Shown here: positions 9,184-18,200 of the stretch, piece by piece
How the letters are laid out: each line of letters starts with the position of its first letter
Numbering within the stretch: position 1 is the stretch's first letter
Source of the DNA: Nemertoderma westbladi
Lineage: Eukaryota > Xenacoelomorpha > Nemertodermatida > Nemertodermatidae
Direction: 5' to 3'
DNA: 20,118 nucleotides
Assembly (NCBI GenBank): GCA_032718475.1
Contig: JAUCBJ010004864.1
Coordinates: forward strand, 1 to 20,118
Notes under the pieces: model-generated
Seen by the model: only the letters and a program-made list of their open reading frames with translations
The model's database searches: none
What the model was told of the DNA's origin: nothing
Made by a program: the position numbers and the translations under genes

Positions 9184-9415
9184 ATTATGTGCCTAACTTA
9201 TTTTTGAAGCCAAATTGTGAATCGGAAGTGCTTAGTTTTGCGCCAAAACTGTCAAGATAAATTAGTTCTAGAATTTTACTACTAATTGTTGCGATAGCAA
9301 TACCCCTACAATAATTGTCAAAATTTGTAATGTCGTCGTTCTTATCCTTCACAAAGGGCAGGATATTGTAACGCACGAGATTGTCACTCAAATAGACATC
9401 GTACCGCTGGGTTTC
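9184..9415 (-). pseudogene. Decayed LINE RT copy 2, N-terminal half
   Basis: Minus-strand frame from about 9415 reads YDVYLSDNL, ILPFVKDKNDDITNFDNY, RGIAIATISSKILELIYL, TSDSQFGFKNKLGT, then TAA at 9187-9185. This is the conserved finger region of CR1/Jockey-type RTs (PxVKDK, NYR-x-IA, SK-x-x-E, QFGFK). The usual NYRGIAI has an extra Cys (NYCRGIAI), and there is no ATG, so it is an internal fragment. It stops at the edge of the palindromic element and resumes beyond it at 8255. It differs clearly from LINE copy 1 at 5766-7060 in motif wording and orientation. Family level is confident; the clade is suggested only. Confidence 0.82.
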
Positions 9416-10036
9416 CCAAGCACTACGTTAATCAGGAGGAAATTGTGACACTTAATTAAAATCTGTATTTATTGTGTAAATATAAAACGAAATATATCAA
9501 TCCGGCTAGTAAAGCAAAATCAAAAAGGATATATTTTTTATATTTAATAATAGGGCGGATAAGGAAATTGATAATAATCTAAAAATATTTTGTATCTACT
9601 TTTTATTTGAAACTTTTTTGGGTAGGTGTAAAACGCGGATTCGGATCCGGATTCCAAAATTATCAATTAAGGGAAAGGAGCAGGTTACAGTAGCACGTTA
9701 TTTTAACCAAAACAATTAACTAAAGTCAATAGAACAGGTTATAGTTTTATTTTTGGGAGTTATAAAAATGTAAAAAAAATCGACTTCCGTAGGGACAATG
9801 TTAAATGTAGAATTCGGATCCGGATCCGGATCCGCGTTTTACTCTGACCCAACTTTTTTATCATAGGCTAAATATTATCCAAATATAAATACTCTATAAT
9901 CCAATTCGAAAACAGTACAAATCTTGTGGCTGTAATATGTTTACCAAGTTACCATTTCATAAAGTTAATACGGTATATATTTCCTGTTGCAATAAATTAT
10001 GTGTTGCTCCATAATGTATTTATATATACATTTCGG
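9416..10036. other. AT-rich intergenic interval with inverted GGATCC motifs
   Basis: No gene is seen. It may include the 3' UTR of the minus-strand gene ending at 10037. The nearest AATAAA on that strand is at 9751-9746, about 285 nt past the stop, so its use is uncertain. The inverted motif pair at 9612-9655 and 9811-9858 is listed separately. Confidence 0.5.
9612..9858. repeat. Imperfect inverted repeat with GGATCC-rich arms
   Basis: Left arm (9612-9655) reads TTTTTTGGGTAGGTGTAAAA then CGCGGATTCGGATCCGGATTC. The complement of the right arm (9858-9811) reads AAAAAGTTGGGTCAGAGTAAAA then CGCGGATCCGGATCCGGATCC. The arms share TTGGGT..G.GTAAAACGCGGAT and hexamers of CGGATC, and enclose about 155 bp. 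It could be the ends of a small non-autonomous transposon. No target duplication was found. Confidence 0.6.
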
Positions 10037-10403
10037 TTACTTCCCATTAGTAACTTTTCGCACTGCGCCATATTTATTACTAAGACTATTAGTTAGAGGT
10101 TTTGTGTTTCTCAGTAAGAGATCCATTTGGGAATCTCTTTTCGTTTTGTATTTGTTCCCCTTTATTTTATAGGGAACGGAGATCTTTCCTGAGGAACCAG
10201 AATTCGCAATGTTTTTGGAGACTTCGTATTTAAACTTCCCGCCTTTTTTGGCCCGTAGACCGGTGTTCTTTCCAATACCAAATTTCCTCTTTAGAGTTGC
10301 GAATCTTGTTTTCGGCTTTTTGATCTCCTCCGTGTCTGACTCACAATCATCGACTTCTTCTTTCTCCTTCCCAATCGATTTTTGATCTGATGGCATTCCG
10401 TAT
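10037..10403 (-). CDS. Unrecognised gene, terminal exon (exon C)
   Basis: Final exon of a minus-strand gene I do not recognise. The acceptor TATATTTTATAG/A (exon starts 10403) is phase 2, matching the donor of the exon at 11009. Translation continues RYGMPSDQKSIGKEKEE and ends VRKVTNGK at TAA 10039-10037, 121 full codons. The segment is highly charged: an acidic stretch (EKEEVDDCESDTEE) is followed by a Lys/Arg-rich tail (LKRKFGIGKNTGLRAKKGGK, NKYKTKRD) without hydrophobic segments or cysteine pairs. That suggests a disordered, basic C-terminus, possibly nucleic-acid-, membrane- or cytoskeleton-binding. No catalytic motif is seen. Splice phase agreement is the main evidence that it belongs to the exons upstream. 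Confidence 0.7.
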
Positions 10404-11008
10404 CTATAAAATATAATGAATGATATTTTCTTTTTCTTTTGTATCTTCTATTTTCTTTACATAGGTACGGTGTGAAGCTTATATTATAAAGTAATCTACA
10501 AATGCCGCTTTTTAAACATAGATATCGTGCCTCAAACGCTACGCCCGAAAATTGTGTTGCCTCGAAGATGGCACTCCACAAACAAAATCATATGAATCCG
10601 CTTGGCAAAATTGGTCATTTGTTTGTGGGGCATTGTTGTTATGCGATTTGGTGATCTTGATGAAAAGATGGACTTGCAAATGTTCCATATCTTTGGCGTT
10701 CAAAAACTGAATGTATTTTAATTTGATTGAAATATATAATATAAATATAAAAAAAGATATTATATATTTTTTTAATAAACGGGGAAATTTCGCAGCTCTC
10801 AGATAAATGAAAATATAATTCAGATCCACAAGGAGTTTCATTATTTTTAGGAGTAAAAATGCTCATTTGCTTTGTTAAATATATAGGGGGACTAATGCTT
10901 TATTTCAAGATTCATTAGGTACACCATTATGTAATCTAGAACTTTATATTACTTATATTGAGGTTACATGGTTGTGGAAAGCAAATAATTATCCATTATA
11001 AAGTTTAC
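10404..11008 (-). other. Intron between exons B and C of the unrecognised gene
   Basis: 605-bp GT-AG intron: donor AAG/GTAAAC at 11008 and acceptor TTTATAG at 10404, both phase 2. AT-rich content with a poly-A/T patch near 10748-10773. Short minus-strand ORFs inside have no recognisable similarity and no independent support. Confidence 0.65.
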
Positions 11009-11362
11009 CTTATTCCCAAATAATCGTTGAGTTGCTGTTCCTTTTCTTTCCGAACTTCAATCATCCAGGGCCATTCGAACTCCTCGGTCATCACGCTCAC
11101 GTTGGCCAACCCGACACTGTCGGAGCTCTCCGCAGTGCCGACACCGCGGTCCGTCCGCAGATCGAACCCATCCCGAACCGCCGAGGTTCCTGTCTCCCGA
11201 ACTCCGGCGATCGGTTCCTCGATGGCGGAACCCGAGCGTTCCGTGGTGGGGGCTGGAGGCGACGCGAGTTTAATAATCGGGGAGGTTTGAGTTCCGTGAC
11301 GCGATCGGCGGGAGATTACCTGGACTCCTTTATCGTGGGGCGTCTTGCCTTTCTTACGGCGT
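11009..11362 (-). CDS. Unrecognised gene, internal exon (exon B)
   Basis: Internal 354-nt exon from acceptor CACATAACAG/A (11362) to donor ATAAG/GTAAAC (11009), phase 2 at both ends. An alternative acceptor about 36 bp upstream (GAATAG/A) is also phase 2. It starts with a basic cluster, RRKKGK, and is rich in Ser, Thr, Pro and Arg, so probably disordered. It carries spaced short motifs: KGVQV, HGTQTSP, RGVGTAES and VSVMTEE. KGVQV and GTQT resemble the K/R-x-T/V-Q-T/V core bound by dynein light chain LC8; that link is a hypothesis. It ends in a likely helical patch, EFEWPWMIEVRKEKEQQLND. The exon is visibly GC-richer than its introns. The plus-strand ORFs over it are shadows. Confidence 0.7.
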
Positions 11363-12051
11363 CTGTTATGTGAGACAGGGGGAACTATTGACGCAATTCT
11401 ATTCAATTGTTACGTATTGGTTTCCAAATGTTTAAATTTGTGTTCTTCTTGCAGAACAGTTGCCAATAATTCTTCAATAAAAAACAGAATTCAATAAATT
11501 ATTATCTGTATTTTTATTAGAAGAGCGTTTAGGGCTTATTACTGTAAAAGTATTATGTATGTATTTATGTGTATATCATGTAAACTCCTCCGAAGCTTTA
11601 GCTCGTCCGTCAATGATATTATTAGACTCAATGATAGCAATGATGGCAGATGGATACTCGTATCCACTGGAAACTCGTTGCGTTCGTTCGTTTGTTACCA
11701 AACTTTCGATTCTTTCTAAACTTTTGCCGGACTACATACGTACCAAGTTTGGTTTAATTTCATCAAGGAATAACAGAGTTATTAGCGATCAAAAATTTAC
11801 GACGACAGACGACGACGACGACAGACAACTCGTTAATGGCACCCATATGCTAAGGCTTCGCTCACTTCGTGGCTCGCCCGACAATGATATTGTAACAAAA
11901 ACAATAAACGGAAGTCAATACCTTGTATTTCCAGTATAACTTTATTTAATTTGCGGAAATTGCTATTACTTGCTTAGATGTTCCCCTGGCGTGGCGAGGT
12001 TATTTCCCCGGCGGCGATATACAGTAAATATATATGATTATTATTACATAC
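11363..12051 (-). other. Intron between exons A and B, with possible old repeat
   Basis: 689-bp GT-AG intron with donor GTATGT at 12051 and acceptor CATAACAG at 11363, both phase 2. Inside, two related direct segments (GCTTTAGCTCGTCCGTCAATGATATT at about 11596 and GCTTCGCTCACTTCGTGGCTCGCCCGACAATGATATT near 11852) and a GAC-rich microsatellite (about 11799-11826) suggest an old repeat element. The plus-strand ORF here has no recognised match. Confidence 0.55.
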
Positions 12052-12646
12052 TTTTGCGTCAAGAGACCCCCCTCCCCTACCCGCCTTCTGTTTGTCTCCC
12101 CTTCTTTAATTTTTTCAGAGATTTCGCCTGGGAGTTGCGAACGCTTTGGAAGGATGTAGGTAGAAGGTCCTACATGCTGCACGAACTGCTCGGGAGGCGG
12201 CGGTAAATACTGCCCGTTGTCACCTGCAGGGTGAGGCTGGATCGGGGACGGGGGCCCATCGTTCCCGAGTTGTTTCTCCAGGGTTTTAGCGAGCGCGATG
12301 CTCGTTGCGAGCCACATATCGGCGATGTTAACGTCCTTGTGGTTGTAGAGCCCCGGCTCGGACGGGTAGTAGAATAGTTCCGGTTCCGGGTGTTGGAACT
12401 CCGTTCCGAGCTCCCGCTCTCGCAACGTCCTCGCGGCCTCCAGTTCGCTCACCGTAGGCGACGGAAACCGAACGTCAGCTTCAGTATCAACCCGCGCTAC
12501 GTATTGGGCGATCCGTTTAATAAGCGCTCGAGGTTTTATAAAAGAGAAGAAACGACGTCTCTCATTGAGTAATTCGCGTTTTAAATGCTGTTTCGCTTGG
12601 TTATGACTTCGAATATCGTCGACATTCAAATAGTCAATTTCTCGTT
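12052..12646 (-). CDS. Unrecognised gene, exon A (5'-most exon visible)
   Basis: 595-nt exon from acceptor CAATTTTATTCAG/AA (12646, phase 1) to donor CAAAA/GTATGT (12052, phase 2). No in-frame ATG near its start, so upstream exons are missing from the model. It begins REIDYLNVDDIRSHNQAK, then a charged helical-looking region (QHLKRELLNERRRFFSF, ALIKRIAQYVARVDTEADV), then ELEAARTLRERELGTEF. A conserved-looking YYPSEPGLYNHKDVNIADMW is followed by a helix (ATSIALAKTLEKQLG) and a Pro-rich linker (PPSPIQPHPAGDNGQYLPPPPEQF). I recognise no family. No signal peptide or membrane segment is visible. GC-rich codon use against AT-rich flanks and consistent splice phases support a real gene. Confidence 0.72.
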
Positions 12647-12681
12647 CTGAATAAAATTGATAAATATACAATAGTTATATT

Positions 12682-12839
12682 ACCTGAAGCGAATAAAACT
12701 GAGTAATCACTGATGCCGTTCCAGAAGCAAATTCACCTGTATAATTACCGAGGCCGCAGGCCGAGGTATTATATTACAGTAGGTAAATTTGCTGAACGAT
12801 AAGTCAGAAGTGATTATTACAGTTTTATTTGCTGAAGGT
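12682..12839. mobile_element. 158-bp hairpin MITE
   Basis: The plus-strand end ACCTGAAGCGAATAAAACTG (12682) mirrors the complement of the other end, ACCTTCAGCAAATAAAACTG (12839). Similarity continues inward (GTAATCACT, CAAATT..ACCT, TAAT..ACC) to a GC-rich centre GGCCGCAGGCC around 12756. The whole insert would fold as one imperfect hairpin. It begins 35 bp upstream of the splice acceptor of exon A on the minus strand. No target duplication is clear. Confidence 0.75.
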
Positions 12840-13015
12840 TTTTATTTCCGTATACTGTTTTAACTCTAGAACATTGCAATATTGTGTTTATTGTCAATTT
12901 GAGCATATTGAACGTAATGGCAGCATTGCATGCGGTGAGAGCCATTTTTAGGGATCGTATTCTAATACAACACGCTTATTCAGTTTTCCCCCAGCCATTA
13001 TTCAAGCCCCACCCT

Positions 13016-13228
13016 CGCGCTCGCGTAGCGGTTAAATCCATTGCCTTGAATTCACTTTCTCCGGAGGTCGTGGGTTCTACCCCTGCAGGCGGGGCCAGGA
13101 TATTTTTCGCACAAATGCGTTTAAAGGGATTAGCCAGGGATGGTCTCTACTTGGTAGTTAAACGTTACCAGTTTTTTTTTGTTTTTTTTTGTTTTTTTTT
13201 TGTTTTTTTTTTGTTACCAGTTACCAGT
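13016..13228 (+). mobile_element. tRNA-derived SINE-like element
   Basis: A Pol III A-box-like TCGCGTAGCGG (13021-13031) is followed 52 bp later by a B-box-like GGTTCTACCCC (13073-13083; consensus GGTTCGANNCC). The intervening CTCCGGAGGTCGTGGGTTC is typical of tRNA-derived SINE heads. Downstream is a roughly 70-bp body unrelated to tRNA and a tail of (T8-10 G) repeats (13171-13213), bounded by GTTACCAG on both sides (13164 and 13213). It is not an intact tRNA: the D and anticodon arms do not fold convincingly. The plus-strand ORF over it is not credible. Confidence 0.68.
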
Positions 13229-13329
13229 TTTCTCAGTGGAGTATAATTCTAGGGGAATATACTTGAAATGAGTCGTGAGACGTTGTGCCTCCAACATCTG
13301 TGTACTCACTTTTATATTTTTTTTAGTTA

Positions 13330-13495
13330 GGCCGCGTTCACACTACCGAGTCAAAGTCAAAAGTGAAAATGTAAAACACATCACAAGAAATTTAAATTTT
13401 TCTAGAATGCCCTTATGAATTATGTTAGGCCTCTAATGTATTATTACTTTTTATTGCTAGCTTTTTGACTTTGACTCGGTAGTGTGAACGCGGCC
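13330..13495. mobile_element. MITE with perfect 33-bp terminal inverted repeats
   Basis: Both ends read GGCCGCGTTCACACTACCGA then GTCAAAGTCAAAA inward, an uninterrupted 33-bp inverted repeat. They enclose about 100 bp of AT-rich sequence with no ORF. TTA precedes and TAA follows, so TA is the only direct flank duplication (13328-13329 and 13496-13497). Alternatively TTAGGCC/GGCCTAA is part of the ends. Near-perfect ends imply recent insertion. Superfamily not assigned. Confidence 0.88.
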
Positions 13496-13498
13496 TAA

Positions 13499-13796
13499 TA
13501 AAGGCCTTTCCATATTTTTTCTTCCTTCCCACACTCATTGTCTCTAAGATAAGGTTATGACTATTAAATCTGTGTAACTACAGTATATTTATTATGTTTT
13601 AATATTTATAGCTACGATTTTACAATAATGAATTTAATGGAATTAATAAGTTGGCAAACAACGAAAATATCTTAAGTTTCTTAATCCGTTTCTATCTGAT
13701 TTAATGAGGTCGGATAGCTTTTAGTGATGTCAGTTTATGAGTTATCTTCCTTGTGAAAGAAATCGTAGCAAATTTGGTATATTATTTACTGGGTGT
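13499..13796. other. AT-rich interval without features
   Basis: No exon, RNA gene or repeat that I can support. Contains only short AT-rich motifs. Confidence 0.4.
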
Positions 13797-14766
13797 CGTC
13801 GCGTTTCGGCAACTGTCGCGTTTCGGCACCAGTGGCGTTTCGGCAAAAAGGTTGCGTTTCGGCAAAAAATGATATGTTTCGGCAAAATAGTCGCGTTTCG
13901 GCAAAAAAGTTGCGTTTCGACAAAATGTTGCGTTTTGGCAACAGTCGCGATTCGGCAAAGAAGTTGCGTTTCGGCAAAATTATTTCTTTGTTGTAGGAGA
14001 ATACCTAATACAGTACTATCAACAACACAATTAAAAGTGAAACAAGCCGGACATTATCTGCTTGTTAGCAGATTTATTATTAGCTGATGATTATTAGCTG
14101 TGCCCAACAAAACGTTATTATAATTATGAACAATGGCGAATCTAATTTTATTTATTTGTAGTTATGCACTCAAACTTTCTAGAACAACCTAATAATGACG
14201 CGGTGACATACTGGATATAGGGGGGCCTTCTGGAAATACATAAATGTATGGCGTAGGGACATACTGAAAAATAATGTCGCACTGCGATATAAAGCTGGTA
14301 AATATGTCACCCTGGAGATATGGTGGTGCGAAATTAATTCCATAGAAATAATTAAAATAATATTAGTACTGAACCTACTTTGCATAATTGACATAAAAAA
14401 GACCACTAGGCCTCAATTTTATTGCCAAAACGCAGCTTTTTTGCCGAATCGCGACTGTTGCCGAAGCGCGACTGTTAACTTTCTTTGCCAAAACGCAACT
14501 TTATTTGGCGAATCGCGATTTTTTTGCCGAAACATATCTTTTTTGCCGAAACGCAGCTTTTTTGCCGAAACGCAACTTTTTTGCCGAATCGCGACTGTTA
14601 CAGAAACATAACTTTTTTTTTGCCAAAACGCAACTTTATTTCGTGAATCGCGACGTTTTGCCGAATCGCGATTTTTTTTGCCGAAACACATCTTTTTTGC
14701 CGAAACGCAGCTTTTTTGCCAAATCGCGACTGTTGCCGAAACGCCACAGTTGCCGAAACGCGATGT
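13797..14766. mobile_element. Fold-back element with tandem-repeat arms
   Basis: The left arm (13797-13979) is about 10 units of an 18-20 bp motif GCGTTTCGGCAAAAAAGTT. The right arm (14424-14766) is about 18 units of the same motif in reverse complement. Reading both arms from the outside, variants occur in similar order: CGCGTTTCGGCAACTGT first, later a GAT-then-ATGTTTCGGC unit, later GCGTTTTGGCAACAGTC then GCGATTCGGC. So they are true inverted arms and not two independent arrays. The right arm contains an internal duplication of the block. The spacer (13980-14423) is AT-rich without a gene. This architecture is that of FB-type fold-back transposons. No target duplication found. ORFs across the arms (repeating AFRQK or FFAET phrases) are translations of the repeat. 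Confidence 0.82.
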
Positions 14767-15209
14767 AACCATTTGCTGTTCCATAGGATAATACATAAAA
14801 TTATATGAATATACTGCTACATATATTTTCTAGAATCCCGTATCAGAGCAATTTCTAAGAAAAGAGTCAAATTTTAGGAAAAAATGGTATCTTACAACAT
14901 TTATAGAACATTTATTTAAAATTATACGAAAATAAATTTAGTTAGTTTCCGTAGCGGCATGCGAAAATTAACAATAAACAGCATTTACGGGACTTATAAT
15001 TCGTTATGTTAGATTTACTCTAGGTATTCTAGGATATTGGAACATTGAATTTGCTTTCAATTTACTAATAATGGATAAATTTACTAATAAGATTTTTTTT
15101 TTATATAGTATTATTAATATCTGAAAAGCTTAAATTTATACAACGACTGGTAATTAGTTACGAGTATAGTCCACCGCTAACTCTGCGTTGTATTGACGAA
15201 TGTAGTTGT
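14767..15209. other. AT-rich interval before the second satellite
   Basis: No gene, RNA or clear repeat is visible. Low-complexity A/T runs (for example the T9 near 15092) only. Confidence 0.45.
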
Positions 15210-18200
15210 ACGCGTACACAATATCTAACCTGGAGAACCAACACCCCCCGACGCGTACACAATATCTAACGAGAACCAACACCCCCCGACGCGTACACAA
15301 TATCTAACGAGAACCAACACCCCCCGACGCGTACACAATATCTAACGAGAACCAACACCCCCCGACGCGTACACAATATCTAACGAGAACCAACACCCCC
15401 GACGCGTACACAATATCTAACCTGGGGAACCAACACACCCCGACGCGTATACAATATCTAACGAGAACCAACACCCCCCGACGCGTACACAATATCTAAC
15501 CTGGAGAACCAACACCCCACGACGCGTACACAATATCTAACGAGAACCAACACCCCCCGACGCGTACACAATATCTAACCTGGAGAACCAACACCCCCCG
15601 ACGCGTACACAATATCTAACGAGAACCAACACCCCACGACGCGTACACAATATCTAACGAGAACCAACACCCCCCGACGCGTACACAATATCTAACCTGG
15701 AGAACCAACACCCCCCGACGCGTACACAATATCTAACCTGGAGAACCAACACCCCCCCCGACGCGTACACAATATCTAACGAGAACCAACACCCCCCGAC
15801 GCGTACACAATATCTAACCTGGGGAACCAACACCCCCCGACGCGTACACAATATCTAACCTGGAGAACCAACACCCCCCGACGCGTACACAATATCTAAC
15901 GAGAACCAACACCCCCCGACGCGTACACAATATCTAACCTGGAGAACCAACACCCCCCGACGCGTACACAATATCTAACCTGGGGAACCAACACACCCCG
16001 ACGCGTACACAATATCTAACCTGGAGAACCAACACCCCCCGACGCGTACACAATATCTAACCTGGAGAACCAACACCCCCCGACGCGTACACAATATCTA
16101 ACCTGGAGAACCAACACCCCCCGACGCGTACACAATATCTAACCTGGAGAACCAACACCCCCCGACGCGTACACAATATCTAACGAGAACCAACACCCCC
16201 CGACGCGTACACAATATCTAACGAGAACCAACACCCCCCGACGAGTACACAATATCTAACGAGAACCAACACCCCCCCGACGCGTACACAATATCTAACC
16301 TGGAGAACCAACACCCCCCGACGCGTACACAATATCTAACGAGAACCAACACCCCCCGACGCGTACACAATATCTAACGAGAACCAACACCCCCCGACGA
16401 GTACACAATATCTAACCTGGAGAACCAACACCCCCCGACGCGTACACAATATCTAACCTGGAGAACCAACACCCCCCGACGCGTACACAATATCTAACGA
16501 GAACCAACACCCCCCGACGCGTACACAATATCTAACCTGGAGAACCAACACCCCCCGACGCGTACACAATATCTAACCTGGAGAACCAACACCCCCCGAC
16601 GCGTACACAATATCTAACCTGGAGAACCAACACCCCCCGACGCGTACACAATATCTAACCTGGAGAACCAACACCCCCCGACGCGTACACAATATCTAAC
16701 GAGAACCAACACCCCCCGACGAGTACACAATATCTAACCTGGAGAACCAACACCCCCCGACGCGTACACAATATCTAACCTGGAGAACCAACACCCCCCG
16801 ACGCGTACACAATATCTAACCTGGAGAACCAACACCCACCGACGCGTACACAATATCTAACGAGAACCAACACCCCCCCGACGCGTACACAATATCTAAC
16901 GAGAACCAACACCCCCCGACGCGTACACAATATCTAACCTGGAGAACCAACACCCCCCGACGAGTACACAATATCTAACCTGGAGAACCAACACCCCCCG
17001 ACGCGTACACAATATCTAACCTGGAGAACCAACACCCCCCGACGCGTACACAATATCTAACCTGGAGAACCAACACCCCCCGACGCGTACACAATATCTA
17101 ACGAGAACCAACACCCCCCGACGCATACACAATATCTAACCTGGAGAACCAACACCCCCCGACGCGTACACAATATCTAACCTGGAGAACCAACACCCCC
17201 CGACGCGTACACAATATCTAACCTGGAGAACCAACACCCCCCCGACGCGTACACAATATCTAACGAGAACCAACACCCCCCGACGCGTACACAATATCTA
17301 ACCTGGAGAACCAACACCCCCCAACGCGTACACAATATCTAACGAGAACCAACACCCCCCCGACGCGTACACAATATCTAACGAGAACCAACACCCCCCG
17401 ACGCGTACACAATATCTAACCTGGAGAACCAACACCCCCCGACGCGTACACAATATCTAACGAGAACCAACACCCCCCCGACGCGTACACAATATCTAAC
17501 CTGGAGAACCAACACCCCCCGACGCGTACACAATATCTAACGAGAACCAACACCCCCCGACGCATACACAATATCTAACCTGGAGAACCAACACCCCCCC
17601 GACGCGTACACAATATCTAACCTGGAGAACCAACACCCCCCGACGCGTACACAATATCTAACGAGAACCAACACCCCCCGACGCGTACACAATATCTAAC
17701 CTGGAGAACCAACACCCCCCGACGCGTACACAATATCTAACCTGGAGAACCAACACCCCCCGACGCGTACACAATATCTAACGAGAACCAACATCCCCCC
17801 GACGCGTACACAATATCTAACCTGGAGAACCAACACCCCCCGACGCGTACACAATATCTAACCTGGAGAACCAACACCCCCCGACGCGTACACAATATCT
17901 AACCTGGAGAACCAACACCCCCCGACGCGTACACAATATCTAACGAGAACCAACACCCCCCGACGCGTACACAATATCTAACCTGGAGAACCAACACCCC
18001 CCGACGCGTACACAATATCTAACCTGGGGAACCAACACCCCCCGACGCGTACACAATATCTAACGAGAACCAACACCCCCCGACGCGTACACAATATCTA
18101 ACCTGGGGAACCAACACCCCCCGACGCGTACACAATATCTAACGAGAACCAACATCCCCCCGACGCGTACACAATATCTAACCTGGAGAACCAACACCCC

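Noticed and set aside
11027-11373. Plus-strand ORFs of 87 and 113 aa
   Set aside because: Opposite exon B, whose splice sites and phases support the minus strand.
11559-11939. Plus-strand 126-aa ORF with an Asp run
   Set aside because: Sits inside an intron, the Asp run is a GAC microsatellite, and flanking phrases look like an old repeat. Not recognised as a protein.
12884-13246. Plus-strand 120-aa ORF ending in Phe runs
   Set aside because: Covers the SINE head and its T-rich tail; the Phe runs are the poly-T.
13737-14796. ORFs with repeated AFRQK or FFAET phrases
   Set aside because: Produced by the 18-20 bp units in the fold-back arms on both strands.
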